A program made the position numbers and the translations under genes. Under the pieces are notes generated by a model, which was not told the origin of the DNA, did not search any database, and was given only the letters and a program-made list of their open reading frames with translations. This document shows, piece by piece, positions 36,009 through 45,908 of a stretch of 64,000 nt of DNA. Source of the stretch: ECT2AJA-044 sp965658225 (GTDB lineage Bacteria; Bacteroidota; Bacteroidia; Flavobacteriales; ECT2AJA-044); NCBI GenBank assembly GCA_965658225.1, contig CBFHRK010000004.1, positions 1 to 64,000 of the forward strand, in the 5' to 3' direction. Every line of letters starts with the position of its first letter. The first letter of the stretch is position 1.

Positions 36009-36737
36009 ATGAAGTCCTTTTCTCCTTTCAAAAAGCTAAGCCTGCTGGCTGTCATGATCGGCATATCTTTTTCGGCAAATAGCCAAGTGCTCATAGCCCT
36101 TATTTTCGGAGATAAACTGAATTCTCCAAACGTTGAATTCGGCCTTGAAGTAGGTCCATCCTGCAGCTGGTTCAGCAGCTACGAAGGTTCATCGGTAAGT
36201 CAGACATTATTCATAGGCCCCACCTTCAATATTCGATTGAACGACCGTTTATGGTTGCACCCAGCGGTTCAGGTAGCGTCAAGTATTGGCGCAGCCAGTT
36301 TAGCTCCTTATGAATTGGGCAATGAGAATGTCGACCCATTTATCAATGAATTTGAGGTGGAGCGTCGGATCAATTACATTGCCGTACCGCTCATGGCTCG
36401 GTATAAAGTCATTCAACATTTCTTTCTACAAGGAGGTGTTGAGCCCGCTTTAAGAATGACCGCCTTTGACACTTTTACCGCCGACATTCAAGACGGAGCC
36501 GAAATTAAAAACGGCATCGAAGAAACGTACAACCGAATCGACCTTCGCTTTGTAGGAGGTGTCGCCTACCGATTTAAAAATAGCGGTGCGGGCTTGTGGA
36601 TGAGTTTGAAATACGGATACGGACTCTTTGAATTACCCGATCCAGTGACTACCCAATCCGTAAACCCGCAGTTTGTGCAGCTCGCCTTTGAAATTCCTAT
36701 TGGCGCTGCCGAAAAGGTTGAGAATACCAAAAATTGA
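36009..36737 (+). CDS. Outer-membrane beta-barrel protein
   Basis: A 242-residue protein with a signal peptide (about 1-25, ends FSANSQ) and alternating hydrophobic strands ending LAFEIPIGAAEKVEN. Typical of the PorT/OMP_b-brl family of small Bacteroidetes barrels. It is directly upstream (37 bases) of the RND adaptor gene on the same strand and may be co-transcribed, although a link to the pump is not shown. Confidence 0.7.
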   Translation: MKSFSPFKKLSLLAVMIGISFSANSQVLIALIFGDKLNSPNVEFGLEVGPSCSWFSSYEGSSVSQTLFIGPTFNIRLNDRLWLHPAVQVASSIGAASLAPYELGNENVDPFINEFEVERRINYIAVPLMARYKVIQHFFLQGGVEPALRMTAFDTFTADIQDGAEIKNGIEETYNRIDLRFVGGVAYRFKNSGAGLWMSLKYGYGLFELPDPVTTQSVNPQFVQLAFEIPIGAAEKVENTKN

Positions 36738-36774
36738 CCTTAACTTGTCTGTATTCATTGAAAAAACCTGCTTC

Positions 36775-37944
36775 ATGCGCATTCGTAATTGGCCAATAGG
36801 AGTTCTCCTTGCCACCTCTACATTATTATTTTCCGCCTGCGGCGAGAAAGCTCCTCCGGCCGTGCAGGCCGCCCCACAAATTACAGCAGTTACAGCGGAA
36901 CAAAAGACCGTTCCTTTAGTAAAGGAGTTTGTAGGTGAGGTTCTTGGTAGGGCCGATATTCCTATTCGCGCCCGCGTCGACGGTTACCTCGAGCAAATTC
37001 ACTTTCGCGAAGGAAGACGGGTAAAAAAAGGTCAATTACTCTACAGTATTGACGACCAACCCTTCCGTGAAGACGTGAACGCGGCCGAAAGCCAAGTGGC
37101 CGAAGCACGCGTTTTCGCCACAAACGCGAACAACGAGCTCCAGCGGTATGAGCCGTTAATTAAAATTAAAGCCGTTAGTCAAAGCGATTACGACGCGGCG
37201 AAATCCAATAAAGAAGCCGCCGACGAAAGTGTGAAAGCGGCCGAAGCAGCACTTGAACTTGCCAAAATAAAATTGGGCTATTGCAGTATAAAATCACCTA
37301 TTGACGGAGTCATAGGAAAAACAGAAGCAGAAGTTGGCGAATACGTGGGTCGATCGCCGAATCCGGTCATTCTAAATACCGTTTCGCAAATCGACTCCAT
37401 TCGTGTTCAGTTCTTCTTAACAGAATCCGACTATTTAGCCATTGCAAGAGAGAACTTAGAAGAGCGAGAAAACACCCATGAAGAACCAAATCCACGGCAC
37501 GATTCCGACCTGCGCCTTATACTATCTGACGGAAGCCAGTTTACTGAAAAAGGGACCGTTAATTTCATAAACCGTAACATAGATCAAGCCACCGGAGCCA
37601 TTTTGGTTCAAACCTCATTTGCAAATCCGCGGGGCTTAATAAGACCCGGACAGTTTGCCAAAGTGCGGGCGAATATGGACGTCATTGAGAATGCAGTCCT
37701 CATTCCCCAACGATGCGTTATGGAAACACAAGGTAGAAATGCTGTTTTCCTGATTCAAGACGACAATACCGTCACCCGAACTAAAGTGGTTTTAGGTCCG
37801 ACCTATCTCGATTATTACGTAGTTCTCGAAGGGGTTTCTCCGACAGACAAAATAGCCTTGGACGGACTCCAGCGGATGCGCGACGGAATGACCGTCGATT
37901 ACGAATTAAAAGACTTCAACTCTCAGTTCCCAAGCAATGAGTAA
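36775..37944 (+). CDS. RND efflux periplasmic adaptor lipoprotein (MFP)
   Basis: A 389-residue adaptor with lipobox LLFSAC near residue 20, a lipoyl/barrel-sandwich domain (IRARVDGYLEQIHFREGRRVKKGQ), an alpha-hairpin (about 100-155), beta-barrel and membrane-proximal domains. It bridges inner-membrane pump and outer-membrane channel. ATG 36775 is chosen since it begins the lipoprotein signal; an upstream in-frame ATG at 36673 falls inside the OMP gene. It overlaps the pump gene by 8 bases. Confidence 0.93.
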   Translation: MRIRNWPIGVLLATSTLLFSACGEKAPPAVQAAPQITAVTAEQKTVPLVKEFVGEVLGRADIPIRARVDGYLEQIHFREGRRVKKGQLLYSIDDQPFREDVNAAESQVAEARVFATNANNELQRYEPLIKIKAVSQSDYDAAKSNKEAADESVKAAEAALELAKIKLGYCSIKSPIDGVIGKTEAEVGEYVGRSPNPVILNTVSQIDSIRVQFFLTESDYLAIARENLEERENTHEEPNPRHDSDLRLILSDGSQFTEKGTVNFINRNIDQATGAILVQTSFANPRGLIRPGQFAKVRANMDVIENAVLIPQRCVMETQGRNAVFLIQDDNTVTRTKVVLGPTYLDYYVVLEGVSPTDKIALDGLQRMRDGMTVDYELKDFNSQFPSNE

Positions 37945-40900
37945 AGAGCAAATAAACCATAATTTCTTTGTTCGAAGGCCCATTGTTTCCATGGTCATTG
38001 CCATCATTATGGTAATCATTGGCGGGATCTCGATCACTGGATTACCGCTAGAGCAATACCCCAATATTACCCCGCCCGTTGTAAAAGTAACCGCCTCCTA
38101 CACCGGGGCGAATGCAGTGGCGGTGGAACAATCCGTTGCGACACCTTTGGAACAGGAAATCAATGGTGTTGAGAACATGATTTACATGAAATCGACCAAC
38201 GCCAACGACGGTACGATGTCGATTCAAATCTCCTTTGACGTAGGATCGGACCCGGATATGAGCAACGTTTTTGCTCAGAACCGCGTATCGACCGCAACAG
38301 CGAAATTACCCGAAGAAGTAAAAAGACTCGGAGTTACGACCAAGAAGAGCATGCCCAATATTTTGATGTTGGTTATGCTTACCTCTCCCGATGGACGGTA
38401 CGATCAAGGATTCTTGGGTAACTACGCCCTCATCAACGTAAAAGACCGATTGGCCCGTATTAAAGGTATGGGTGAAGTTTCCGTTTTGGGAAGCTCCGAC
38501 TACTCCATGCGCATCTGGGTGAAGCCCGATGTACTAGCAAAACTCGGAATAACCATTCCCGAAATTAATAACGCCATCAAGGAACAAAATGTAATTGTTC
38601 CCGGTGGGAAATTTGGTGCGGAGCCGGCACCAAAAGGAACAGAATTCACCTACACTGTTCGGCTTCCAGATCGCTTGCAGACCGAAAAACAATTTGGCGA
38701 AATTGTGGTTCGGACGAATGTTGACGGGAGTCAAGTAAAAATCAAAGACATTGCCCGTATTGAGCTTGGCCTGCAAACCTACGACGCCTTTACTCGACTG
38801 AGTTCTTCGGACGGACTCCAAAAGCCGGGTGCTTTGATTGCCATGTATCAGGCTCCTGGATCGAACGCCGTAGCTATGGCCGAAGAAATTCGGGGGCAAA
38901 TGGAAGAAATGGCGTCGAGCTTTCCACCGGGAATGGATTATGTAGTTTCACTCGATAGTACCGAACCCATCACCGCGGGAATTGCCGAAATCATTGAGAC
39001 TTTGATCATCGCCCTTGCCTTGGTAATTTTAGTGGTGTTCATTTTCATTCAAGACTGGCGCGCGACTTTAATTCCCACACTAGCGATCCCGGTTTCTTTG
39101 GTTGCGGCATTTATGCTCTTTCCACTTCTAGGATTCACCATTAATGTGCTTTCTCTTTTAGGGTTGGTACTCGCGATTGGTATTGTGGTAGATGATGCCA
39201 TTGTTGTTGTTGAAGCAGTACAGGTAAATATTGAAAAAGGAATGGACCCTAAAACGGCCACCACAATGGCCATGAGAGAGGTTACCGCCCCCGTAATTGC
39301 AACCACCCTTGTGCTTGTTGCCGTGTTTATACCCGTGGCCGGAATTGCGGGTATCACCGGACGCTTATTTCAGCAGTTCGCTATTACCGTCGCTGTATCA
39401 ACCGTATTTTCATCAATAAACGCCCTTTCATTAAGTCCCGCCTTGTGCTCTATCTTGATGAAAAAGCCAGAACCAATAAAAGGTCCTTTAGGCACCTTCT
39501 TTAGCGCGTTCAATAAGGGTTTTGACAAAAGCACGGACAGCTATATGAGTTTTACGAAAGTCATTGGTCGAAAAGCATTCCGCGGGGGGATTTTTATTCT
39601 ACTCATCACTGCAGTTGCCGGTTTTTTAGGAACCAAGGTTCCGGGAGGTTTTATTCCTGAAGAAGATCAGGGTTATTTTTTTGTGAACATCCAAGGGCCC
39701 AACGCCTCTTCCATTCAGCGTACTGATGAAGTAGCACGAAATGTAGAAACATTTTTGATGGAACAGCCCGAGGTACAATATGTCACCAATGCAACTGGAT
39801 TCAGCTTACTTACGGGGGCCTTTAGCGCCAGTAATGGGTTTATGTTCGTGACCTTAAAAAACTGGGACGATCGTGAGCTTACTGCCAATGAAATAGTGCT
39901 TCGCGTCAATCAGCATTTGCGGCAAATTCCAACAGCGCAGGTCAATGCCTTTGGCCCACCGGCTATTCCAGGACTAGGAAACGGAGGCGGGTTTAGCATT
40001 ATGGTGCAAGACAAATCGGGAAACCCTCCTGAATACCTTTTTGAAAACACCATGGACTTTGTGCAAGCAGCCAATGCACGACCCGAAATCGGGGCTGCAT
40101 TTTCTCAATTTCAGGCGCATGTACCGCAGCGCGAAATTGAAATCAATAGAGATAAAGTACTTAAAGCCGGAGTGGCACTCCGCGATGTATACGACACCTT
40201 TGGGGCTTTCTTGGGAGGATCCTACGTAAATGATTTCAATAGGTTTGGTCGACTGTACAAAACGTATGTACAGGCTGAACCCGAATACCGGCAAAACGAA
40301 CAGGGACTAGATATGTTCTTTGTAAAAAACAAGGATGGAGTTAGTGTTCCTGTGAGCACCTTTGTCACGGTGCATCCCACTAGCGGGCCCGATTATACAA
40401 ATCGATTTAATCTGTATCGATCTGCCGAAGTTATGGGGGGTCCGGCACCCGGTTTCACCTCAGCTCAAGCTCTTGCCGCATTGGAAGAAGTGGCTGAAGC
40501 CACACTCCCTTCTGATATGACCTTTTCATGGAACGCCATGAGCTATCAAGAAAAAGCAGCTTCTGGAGCAGTAACTGTCGTTTTTGCCTTTTCATTGATC
40601 CTGGTTTTCTTGATTTTGGCCGCTCAGTATGAAAGCTGGTCGCTACCTCTGAGTATCTTGCTCGGTACTCCGTTCGCTATTTTTGGTGCCTTCTTATTCC
40701 TCTATGTAGCTCGTATGTTCAGTACCAGTTATGAAATGAACGTCTTCGCCCAAATATCCCTGGTGATGCTCATAGCAATGGCGGCGAAAAATGCCATTCT
40801 CATCGTTGAATTCGCCAATATAAAGTTCGAGGAAGGGTTAAGTTTATATGATGCTGCCATGGAATCGGCCCGATTGAGGTTTAGGCCAATTTTAATGACC

Positions 40901-41116
40901 GTTTTCTCGTTCGTGCTCGGTGTATTCCCATTGATTTTAGCTTCCGGTTCTGGTGCCGAAGCCCGAAAAGTGATGGGTGTAGCTCTGCTCGGAGGAGTTG
41001 GTATCGCCACCTTATTAGGGGTGTTTATGTATCCAATGATGTACGTTATGATTGGAAAACTCTTTGGTTACGAAAAGAAACGCGACGCTTTGCTCGCAAA
41101 AACAGAGGAGGGATGA
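37937..41116 (+). CDS. RND efflux pump, HAE1 family (AcrB-like)
   Basis: A 1059-residue inner-membrane proton-driven pump of AcrB size. N-terminal NFFVRRPIVSMVIAI, TM4 motif GIVVDDAIVVVEAV with the two proton-relay Asp residues, two large periplasmic domains and C-terminal AAKNAILIVEFA with the relay Lys. It exports hydrophobic or amphiphilic compounds together with the adaptor upstream and the outer-membrane factor downstream (4-base overlap). The drug spectrum cannot be told from sequence. Confidence 0.95.
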   Translation: MSKEQINHNFFVRRPIVSMVIAIIMVIIGGISITGLPLEQYPNITPPVVKVTASYTGANAVAVEQSVATPLEQEINGVENMIYMKSTNANDGTMSIQISFDVGSDPDMSNVFAQNRVSTATAKLPEEVKRLGVTTKKSMPNILMLVMLTSPDGRYDQGFLGNYALINVKDRLARIKGMGEVSVLGSSDYSMRIWVKPDVLAKLGITIPEINNAIKEQNVIVPGGKFGAEPAPKGTEFTYTVRLPDRLQTEKQFGEIVVRTNVDGSQVKIKDIARIELGLQTYDAFTRLSSSDGLQKPGALIAMYQAPGSNAVAMAEEIRGQMEEMASSFPPGMDYVVSLDSTEPITAGIAEIIETLIIALALVILVVFIFIQDWRATLIPTLAIPVSLVAAFMLFPLLGFTINVLSLLGLVLAIGIVVDDAIVVVEAVQVNIEKGMDPKTATTMAMREVTAPVIATTLVLVAVFIPVAGIAGITGRLFQQFAITVAVSTVFSSINALSLSPALCSILMKKPEPIKGPLGTFFSAFNKGFDKSTDSYMSFTKVIGRKAFRGGIFILLITAVAGFLGTKVPGGFIPEEDQGYFFVNIQGPNASSIQRTDEVARNVETFLMEQPEVQYVTNATGFSLLTGAFSASNGFMFVTLKNWDDRELTANEIVLRVNQHLRQIPTAQVNAFGPPAIPGLGNGGGFSIMVQDKSGNPPEYLFENTMDFVQAANARPEIGAAFSQFQAHVPQREIEINRDKVLKAGVALRDVYDTFGAFLGGSYVNDFNRFGRLYKTYVQAEPEYRQNEQGLDMFFVKNKDGVSVPVSTFVTVHPTSGPDYTNRFNLYRSAEVMGGPAPGFTSAQALAALEEVAEATLPSDMTFSWNAMSYQEKAASGAVTVVFAFSLILVFLILAAQYESWSLPLSILLGTPFAIFGAFLFLYVARMFSTSYEMNVFAQISLVMLIAMAAKNAILIVEFANIKFEEGLSLYDAAMESARLRFRPILMTVFSFVLGVFPLILASGSGAEARKVMGVALLGGVGIATLLGVFMYPMMYVMIGKLFGYEKKRDALLAKTEEG

Positions 41117-42579
41117 AAAAGCTATTAATACTTGCTCTGTTGGGCCTTTTCTTTACCGGTTGTAAAGTAGGTCCGAAATATAAAGGCCGCGATTTCGAAG
41201 TTGCCGAGGGCTTTTCTGTACATGATTCCTTAGCCTTTGCAACGGATTCGGTGAATTCCGATTCCCTTGAATACGCCATTCAAGATATTGAATGGTGGAA
41301 GTTCTATAATGATCCTGTTCTCGACTCTCTTATTCGCGAAGGTTTGGCTAATAACCAGGACCTACTAGTTACTGCAAAGCAGATTGAAATTGCTCAGTAT
41401 CAATTGGGTATTCAAAAAGCGGCCGGACTACCAAGTTTTGCTCTAAATGGATCCGGTGATTACGGAACAGCATCTCTTTGGGGTATTCAGAACGGCGAAG
41501 CCACATCAACAGTTTTTGGTACTGCAAACCTTAATTGGGAAATTGATTTCTGGGGTAAATTTCGTCGCTTAAATGAGGCTTCTCGCGCCCAATTGGTGGC
41601 TACAGAATATGGCTATCGCTCGCTCGCACTTTCCCTTATTGAAACCATTAGCCAAACCTATTTTGAATATCTAGCGGCACAGTCGCAAGTAGAGATCTCG
41701 AGACGAAATGCGGCTTCAAGAGATAGTATGCTTCTTATTATTTCGGCCCGATTTAGAGAGGGAATCGTTCCAGAAATCGATGTAAATCAAGCCCAAATTC
41801 AATACGCAATTGCCGCAGCGGCAGTGCCTGCTTTTGAGCGACGACTTGTTCAGACTCGAAACCTTTTAAACTTTTTAGTGGGAAGGGCGCCCGGTGCCAT
41901 TGTTACTACGAATACGCTTCAAGATGAGGAGCTACAAGTAGAGATCCCTGTTCAATTTCCTGTAAATCTCTTAGCTCGCCGACCCGATATTCGGGCAGCG
42001 GAACAAGAATTAATTGCTCAGAATGCACTCATTGGTGCCGCCCAGGCAAATAGACTTCCGGCAATAAGCGTAAGCGCCCTATTGGGTATTGGTTATTTAA
42101 GTACGGGCATATTATCGCCGAGCGATCCTATTTGGCAAGCAGGCGGCGGATTACTTATGCCTTTGTTTAATTGGGGAGCGTTAAAGAAGCAGGTCGAAGT
42201 GGAAAGAGGTCGCACCGAGCAAGTTGAAATTCAATACCGACAAACGGTTTTGAATGCACTCAAAGAGGTTGAAGATGCCCTCATTCAAGTATCTACTTTG
42301 CAAACAGAAATTGAAATCACAGAACAGCGAGTGGAAGCGGCGGTGAATGCGGAATATCTTTCGCGAGAACGATACGACAAAGGAGTTACCAGTTACCTGG
42401 AGTTCCTGGAAAGTCAACGTCAAGCTTTTGACGCTGAGTTATCGTTGGTTGAAAACCAATCGAAATTGCTTTCTACTTATGTTCAATTATACGGCGCCCT
42501 AGGGGGCGGATGGCTAAGTGAAGCTGAGAAAAAAGCCGCGGAAGAAGCGGCGGCGCAAGAAGAAGAAAACAACAAATAA
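41113..42579 (+). CDS. Outer-membrane efflux factor, NodT family lipoprotein
   Basis: A 488-residue TolC-like channel with lipobox LFFTGCKVGPKY, the family INWEIDFWGKFRR-like block (LNWEIDFWGKFRRLNEASRA), internally repeated helical halves (VNQAQIQYA; YDKGVTSYLEFLESQR) and an acidic/Lys-rich tail. It completes the tripartite RND system. The operon ends at a strong hairpin directly after the stop. Confidence 0.93.
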   Translation: MKKLLILALLGLFFTGCKVGPKYKGRDFEVAEGFSVHDSLAFATDSVNSDSLEYAIQDIEWWKFYNDPVLDSLIREGLANNQDLLVTAKQIEIAQYQLGIQKAAGLPSFALNGSGDYGTASLWGIQNGEATSTVFGTANLNWEIDFWGKFRRLNEASRAQLVATEYGYRSLALSLIETISQTYFEYLAAQSQVEISRRNAASRDSMLLIISARFREGIVPEIDVNQAQIQYAIAAAAVPAFERRLVQTRNLLNFLVGRAPGAIVTTNTLQDEELQVEIPVQFPVNLLARRPDIRAAEQELIAQNALIGAAQANRLPAISVSALLGIGYLSTGILSPSDPIWQAGGGLLMPLFNWGALKKQVEVERGRTEQVEIQYRQTVLNALKEVEDALIQVSTLQTEIEITEQRVEAAVNAEYLSRERYDKGVTSYLEFLESQRQAFDAELSLVENQSKLLSTYVQLYGALGGGWLSEAEKKAAEEAAAQEEENNK

Positions 42580-42581
42580 AA

Positions 42582-42610
42582 AAAGCCTCCCGCGCAAAAC
42601 GGGAGGCTTT
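42582..42610. terminator. Bidirectional terminator after the RND operon
   Basis: AAAGCCTCCCG-cgcaaaa-CGGGAGGCTTT, followed by CCTTTTT on the plus strand; it also serves the convergent DUF481 gene. Confidence 0.85.
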
Positions 42611-42632
42611 CCTTTTTCAATATCATTCGCTT

Positions 42633-43658
42633 TTACAATTCCCAACCAAAAGAGGTTTGGAACACATAATCCAATGGGTCTGCTCCGCCCGAAGGGCGAT
42701 TATCAAAGTTTAAAGACGTTCCTAACTTCACAAAGAAATCGTAAGGTAAATCGTATTTCACATCTAGCTTGGCATCATAACGGAAACGACCTTGGTCCGA
42801 TAGGCTCGGGAAACCTGTAAAGTTGGAGAACATGTTAAGGTCTCCCAAATCAAATAAATTCAACTCTACAGAAAAGTAGGCCTCCCAACTGTTTAGGGTT
42901 GATGCATCTGATCCACTAAATTCTTCCTGGTTATTGGCGATACCCACGGTCGAACTAAAATACCATGCATTCGTTTGAAACCAATTCTTACCCAAACCAG
43001 CGCGGTTGTTAATACGATTAACCAAATTGATTTCATCGTTACTAAGGTAGTTCACTGAAAGGGCTCCAAACCATCTCCTTTTCAAATAAATTTGGCCCGT
43101 AAGGCTTGCATCGGTTCTGCTGGTTCTTTGAGCGCTGTCTTGCTCACTAAAAATGGAGTTGATTGTTCCATTTACGCTCCAGTCCGATGTGAAATATCCA
43201 GCGTGTCCTGAGGCATTAAACTGACGCAAATTATTCGCCTTCGCCAAACTTAATCCGACCGCAATATTTGCACTGAGCCGATCTGTCCAGCCGCCGTCCA
43301 CATCATTCAAGAACACTATTTCGCTCATCCGCACACGAATTCGCTGGTTCGATTCTTCTACCGTTAACCATACATAGCCCTCTCCTTCCGGGTCCATCGC
43401 GATGGTCCCCGTTAAGTACTCAGATCCTTCAAATTGATAAACGAAGGTCTTTTCCGTAATCAGTTTCTTTATCCCTTCCCACTCTATTTTGAAATCGCTG
43501 TCGCTGTAATCCGTTTCTATAGTGGCCACAGCTGCCGACATTCCTTTAAAATCACCGACAACAACGTCGTTATTGACAAGCACGAGTGTGTCTTGTGCGC
43601 TTGCAAAAGAAGTCCCGAGAAGTCCAATTAAGCCTAAAAGTATAATCCGTATGTTCAT
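42633..43658 (-). CDS. DUF481 family outer-membrane protein
   Basis: About 341 residues. Signal peptide (LLGLIGLLGTSFASAQ), a small N-terminal beta domain (about 20-110; GDFKGMSAAVATIETDYSDSD), then a DUF481 beta-barrel (about 125-341) with aromatic-ended strands and terminal FGWEL. ATG 43658 is chosen because it begins the signal peptide. The function of DUF481 proteins (E. coli YdiY type) is unknown. Confidence 0.8.
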   Translation of the reverse strand: MNIRIILLGLIGLLGTSFASAQDTLVLVNNDVVVGDFKGMSAAVATIETDYSDSDFKIEWEGIKKLITEKTFVYQFEGSEYLTGTIAMDPEGEGYVWLTVEESNQRIRVRMSEIVFLNDVDGGWTDRLSANIAVGLSLAKANNLRQFNASGHAGYFTSDWSVNGTINSIFSEQDSAQRTSRTDASLTGQIYLKRRWFGALSVNYLSNDEINLVNRINNRAGLGKNWFQTNAWYFSSTVGIANNQEEFSGSDASTLNSWEAYFSVELNLFDLGDLNMFSNFTGFPSLSDQGRFRYDAKLDVKYDLPYDFFVKLGTSLNFDNRPSGGADPLDYVFQTSFGWEL

Positions 43659-43709
43659 TCGAATCGCTTTGAAATGAGTGGCAAAATTATAAATCAACCT
43701 AGAACTGAC

Positions 43710-44828
43710 CTAGTCGTTAACTAAATCATACACCACTCTGAATCCCAAATGGGGCATTCCCGTGTCATCGCTTCCGGGCATTCGCGCACTTACGCGGTAG
43801 CTGCTGCAGTATTCTTCATTACACAAAAAGCTTCCTCCCCTTTGCACTCGTTTTAAAGCGTAGGGGTCGCGCGGGTCGTAGGGCCTACTCGGCCCGATGG
43901 GATTTACGGCCGTATCATTCACCAATTCTGCATAGTAGCTTACCCCATACCAATCGGAACACCACTCCCAAACATTTCCAGACATATCAAATAAACCCCA
44001 AGGATTGGGCTCAAACGACCCCACTGGTGCCGTTGCCTCAAAACCATCGGTCCCCAGGTTTTGATACGGAAACCCTCCTTGCCAAGAGTTCGCTTTTGGC
44101 AATCCGGCTTCAACCAATTCGGTTCCCCAGGCATAAATAGCCTTTGGCCGATTCGCGCGCGCCGCAAACTCCCATTCTGCTTCGGTTGGCAGTCGGGCGC
44201 CAATCCACTCGCAATATGCAACGGCATCGTGCCAACATACATGAACTACAGGGTGGTCATCTAATCCATCAATAGAGCTCCCCGGTCCGTCGGGCATTCT
44301 CCAGTTTGCCCCCGTTTGCCACGACCACCATTGTGTGAAATCGTTTAAATCGACTTGGGTGTTGGGCGGACTAAAAATCAAGGACCCCGCCGCTAAAAGT
44401 GAATCGGCTGGTTTAGGCGTTCCCGGCGGCACTTGCTTTTTCATTTCTTCCCAATCGATATCTCGTTCGGCAACGGTAATGTACCCTGTAGCAGTCACAA
44501 AGGCGGCGAACTCGGCATTCGTTACTTCATGGGCTTTCATCCAAAACGGATCAACTCTTACCCAATGCTGCGGATATTCGTCTCTACGACCATTTCCATC
44601 CGAAGCGCCCATACGAAACGTTCCTCCCGGAATAAAAACCATATCGGTAGTATCCATATTCTCTGGCGGATTAGGCCATTCAAAATTCGAGGTTATTAAT
44701 CCAGACCGTGGATTGTCGCCGCTCTGCCCGGTAGGGCAACACCCCTTTTCGGAACCTATTTTATCGGAAGGTTTAGACGTGCAGGCCGTTAAAAAGCCCG
44801 CAATTAGAAAAGGGATTAAATATTTCAT
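43710..44828 (-). CDS. Lipoprotein formylglycine-generating enzyme homologue (SUMF1/FGE family)
   Basis: A 372-residue SPII lipoprotein (FLTACTSK). Family blocks: MVFIPGGTFRMGASDG, EVTNAEFAAFV, HPVVHVCWHDAVAYCEWIGARLPTEAEWEFAAR, GNVWEWCSDW and RGGSFLCNEEYC. The last block keeps both cysteines that bind copper and oxidise the target cysteine of sulfatases (Cys336/Cys341 in human FGE). Gliding proteins GldJ/GldK share this fold but lack these residues. Its size and N-terminal GCCPTG resemble FGE. It may activate exported sulfatases in the periplasm. It follows a small OMP gene with a 4-base overlap. Confidence 0.88.
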   Translation of the reverse strand: MKYLIPFLIAGFLTACTSKPSDKIGSEKGCCPTGQSGDNPRSGLITSNFEWPNPPENMDTTDMVFIPGGTFRMGASDGNGRRDEYPQHWVRVDPFWMKAHEVTNAEFAAFVTATGYITVAERDIDWEEMKKQVPPGTPKPADSLLAAGSLIFSPPNTQVDLNDFTQWWSWQTGANWRMPDGPGSSIDGLDDHPVVHVCWHDAVAYCEWIGARLPTEAEWEFAARANRPKAIYAWGTELVEAGLPKANSWQGGFPYQNLGTDGFEATAPVGSFEPNPWGLFDMSGNVWEWCSDWYGVSYYAELVNDTAVNPIGPSRPYDPRDPYALKRVQRGGSFLCNEEYCSSYRVSARMPGSDDTGMPHLGFRVVYDLVND

Positions 44829-45361
44829 AGAAAATAGGCAATACCAACCAGCAAACTCATACTGTTGTATCCGTCTATGCGGTGATCGTAATCTAAACTT
44901 GCGAGAAACTCAAACCGATCGGTCATCGGATAGCCAAATTCATACCCCAAACGAAGTACCCCAAATTGCTCGTTTCCTTCCAGTTCAACCCCAGCCCCTG
45001 CAATGATCGCATGGTGGGTCCAAAGGGTACGCCCAACAATTAAAGCAGGAATCAGTGGGAACTCGCGCTCTAACGACTCATCTTCCGCACTTCCCCCACC
45101 CGAGGCATTGGTTTGAACCGTATATGGCTCAACAATAAGGTCAACATGAAGCCCGATGAACCATCGCTCATTGAGCTCGCGAGCCAAAGTAGCCGACCAC
45201 GAAGGGACTAAAAGAGTCTTTTCTTCATCATCAACGCTAACCCCTTCAAAAATTCGATGATGCCCAATCATGAGTCCGACCGACCAAGGTCGTTCGCTTT
45301 CTTCTTGAGCAAAACAGTTCGAAGTGAAGCTAATAGCAATAAGTACAAGAATGTATCTCAT
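44825..45361 (-). CDS. Small outer-membrane beta-barrel protein
   Basis: A 178-residue protein with signal peptide (about 1-18, SNCFAQ) and barrel-like strands (WFIGLHVDLIVEPYTVQ; HAIIAGAGVELEG; SLLVGIAYFL at the C-terminus). It overlaps the FGE gene by 4 bases (ATGA), making a two-gene operon. No specific function recognised. Confidence 0.65.
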   Translation of the reverse strand: MRYILVLIAISFTSNCFAQEESERPWSVGLMIGHHRIFEGVSVDDEEKTLLVPSWSATLARELNERWFIGLHVDLIVEPYTVQTNASGGGSAEDESLEREFPLIPALIVGRTLWTHHAIIAGAGVELEGNEQFGVLRLGYEFGYPMTDRFEFLASLDYDHRIDGYNSMSLLVGIAYFL

Positions 45362-45460
45362 AAGGTTAAGGTCTTTGCTTCATTTTAAGCGTCGTGAATG
45401 TCGCACTTTTCTACCGTACGTGCCTAAATTTTCTCTATTCTGTTACTCAATTTCTCAACC

Positions 45461-45908
45461 ATGAAAACACAACAATTCCTATTCAACGACAACTGGGACT
45501 TTTCAGGTCTAAGTGATCAACCCGCTAATTTAGTGCTTGCCTTTGGTGCAAGAGAACAACTTTCGAACGGAGGATACCAAAAACTGAGGGAAGCTTTCCC
45601 TTCGAGCACGGTCGTCGCCGGTTCTACAGCGCGAGAAATATCAAATTCTTCCGTTCTAGATAATCAAATAGTGGCAACGGCCATCTGGTTTGACAAAGTA
45701 AAAACCACCCCGCATTCCGTGCTGATCCAAGACTTTGAAAACAGTAAAGAAGCCGGCTCTGCTTTAGTGAGCAAATTCGATCGCGAAGGACTGCGATTCG
45801 TATTCGTTATTTCTGACGGACAATTGGTAAATGGTTCTGACTTAGTTGAGGGGGGTGAATAAAGCATTAAATGACGAGGTGCCCATTGCGGGCGGATTAG
45901 CAGGTGAC
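45461..45908 (+). pseudogene. FIST domain protein, N-terminal fragment
   Basis: The first 128 codons (45461-45844) match the FIST_N sensory domain (VLAFGAREQL, STVVAGSTAREI, GLRFVFVISDGQLVNGSDL). The frame breaks at a run of six G at 45850-45855; taking one G away restores VNKALNDEVPIAGGLAGD, the expected continuation. After GGLAGD the FIST homology stops and receiver-domain codons begin. The gene is therefore both frameshifted and truncated. Confidence 0.7.
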
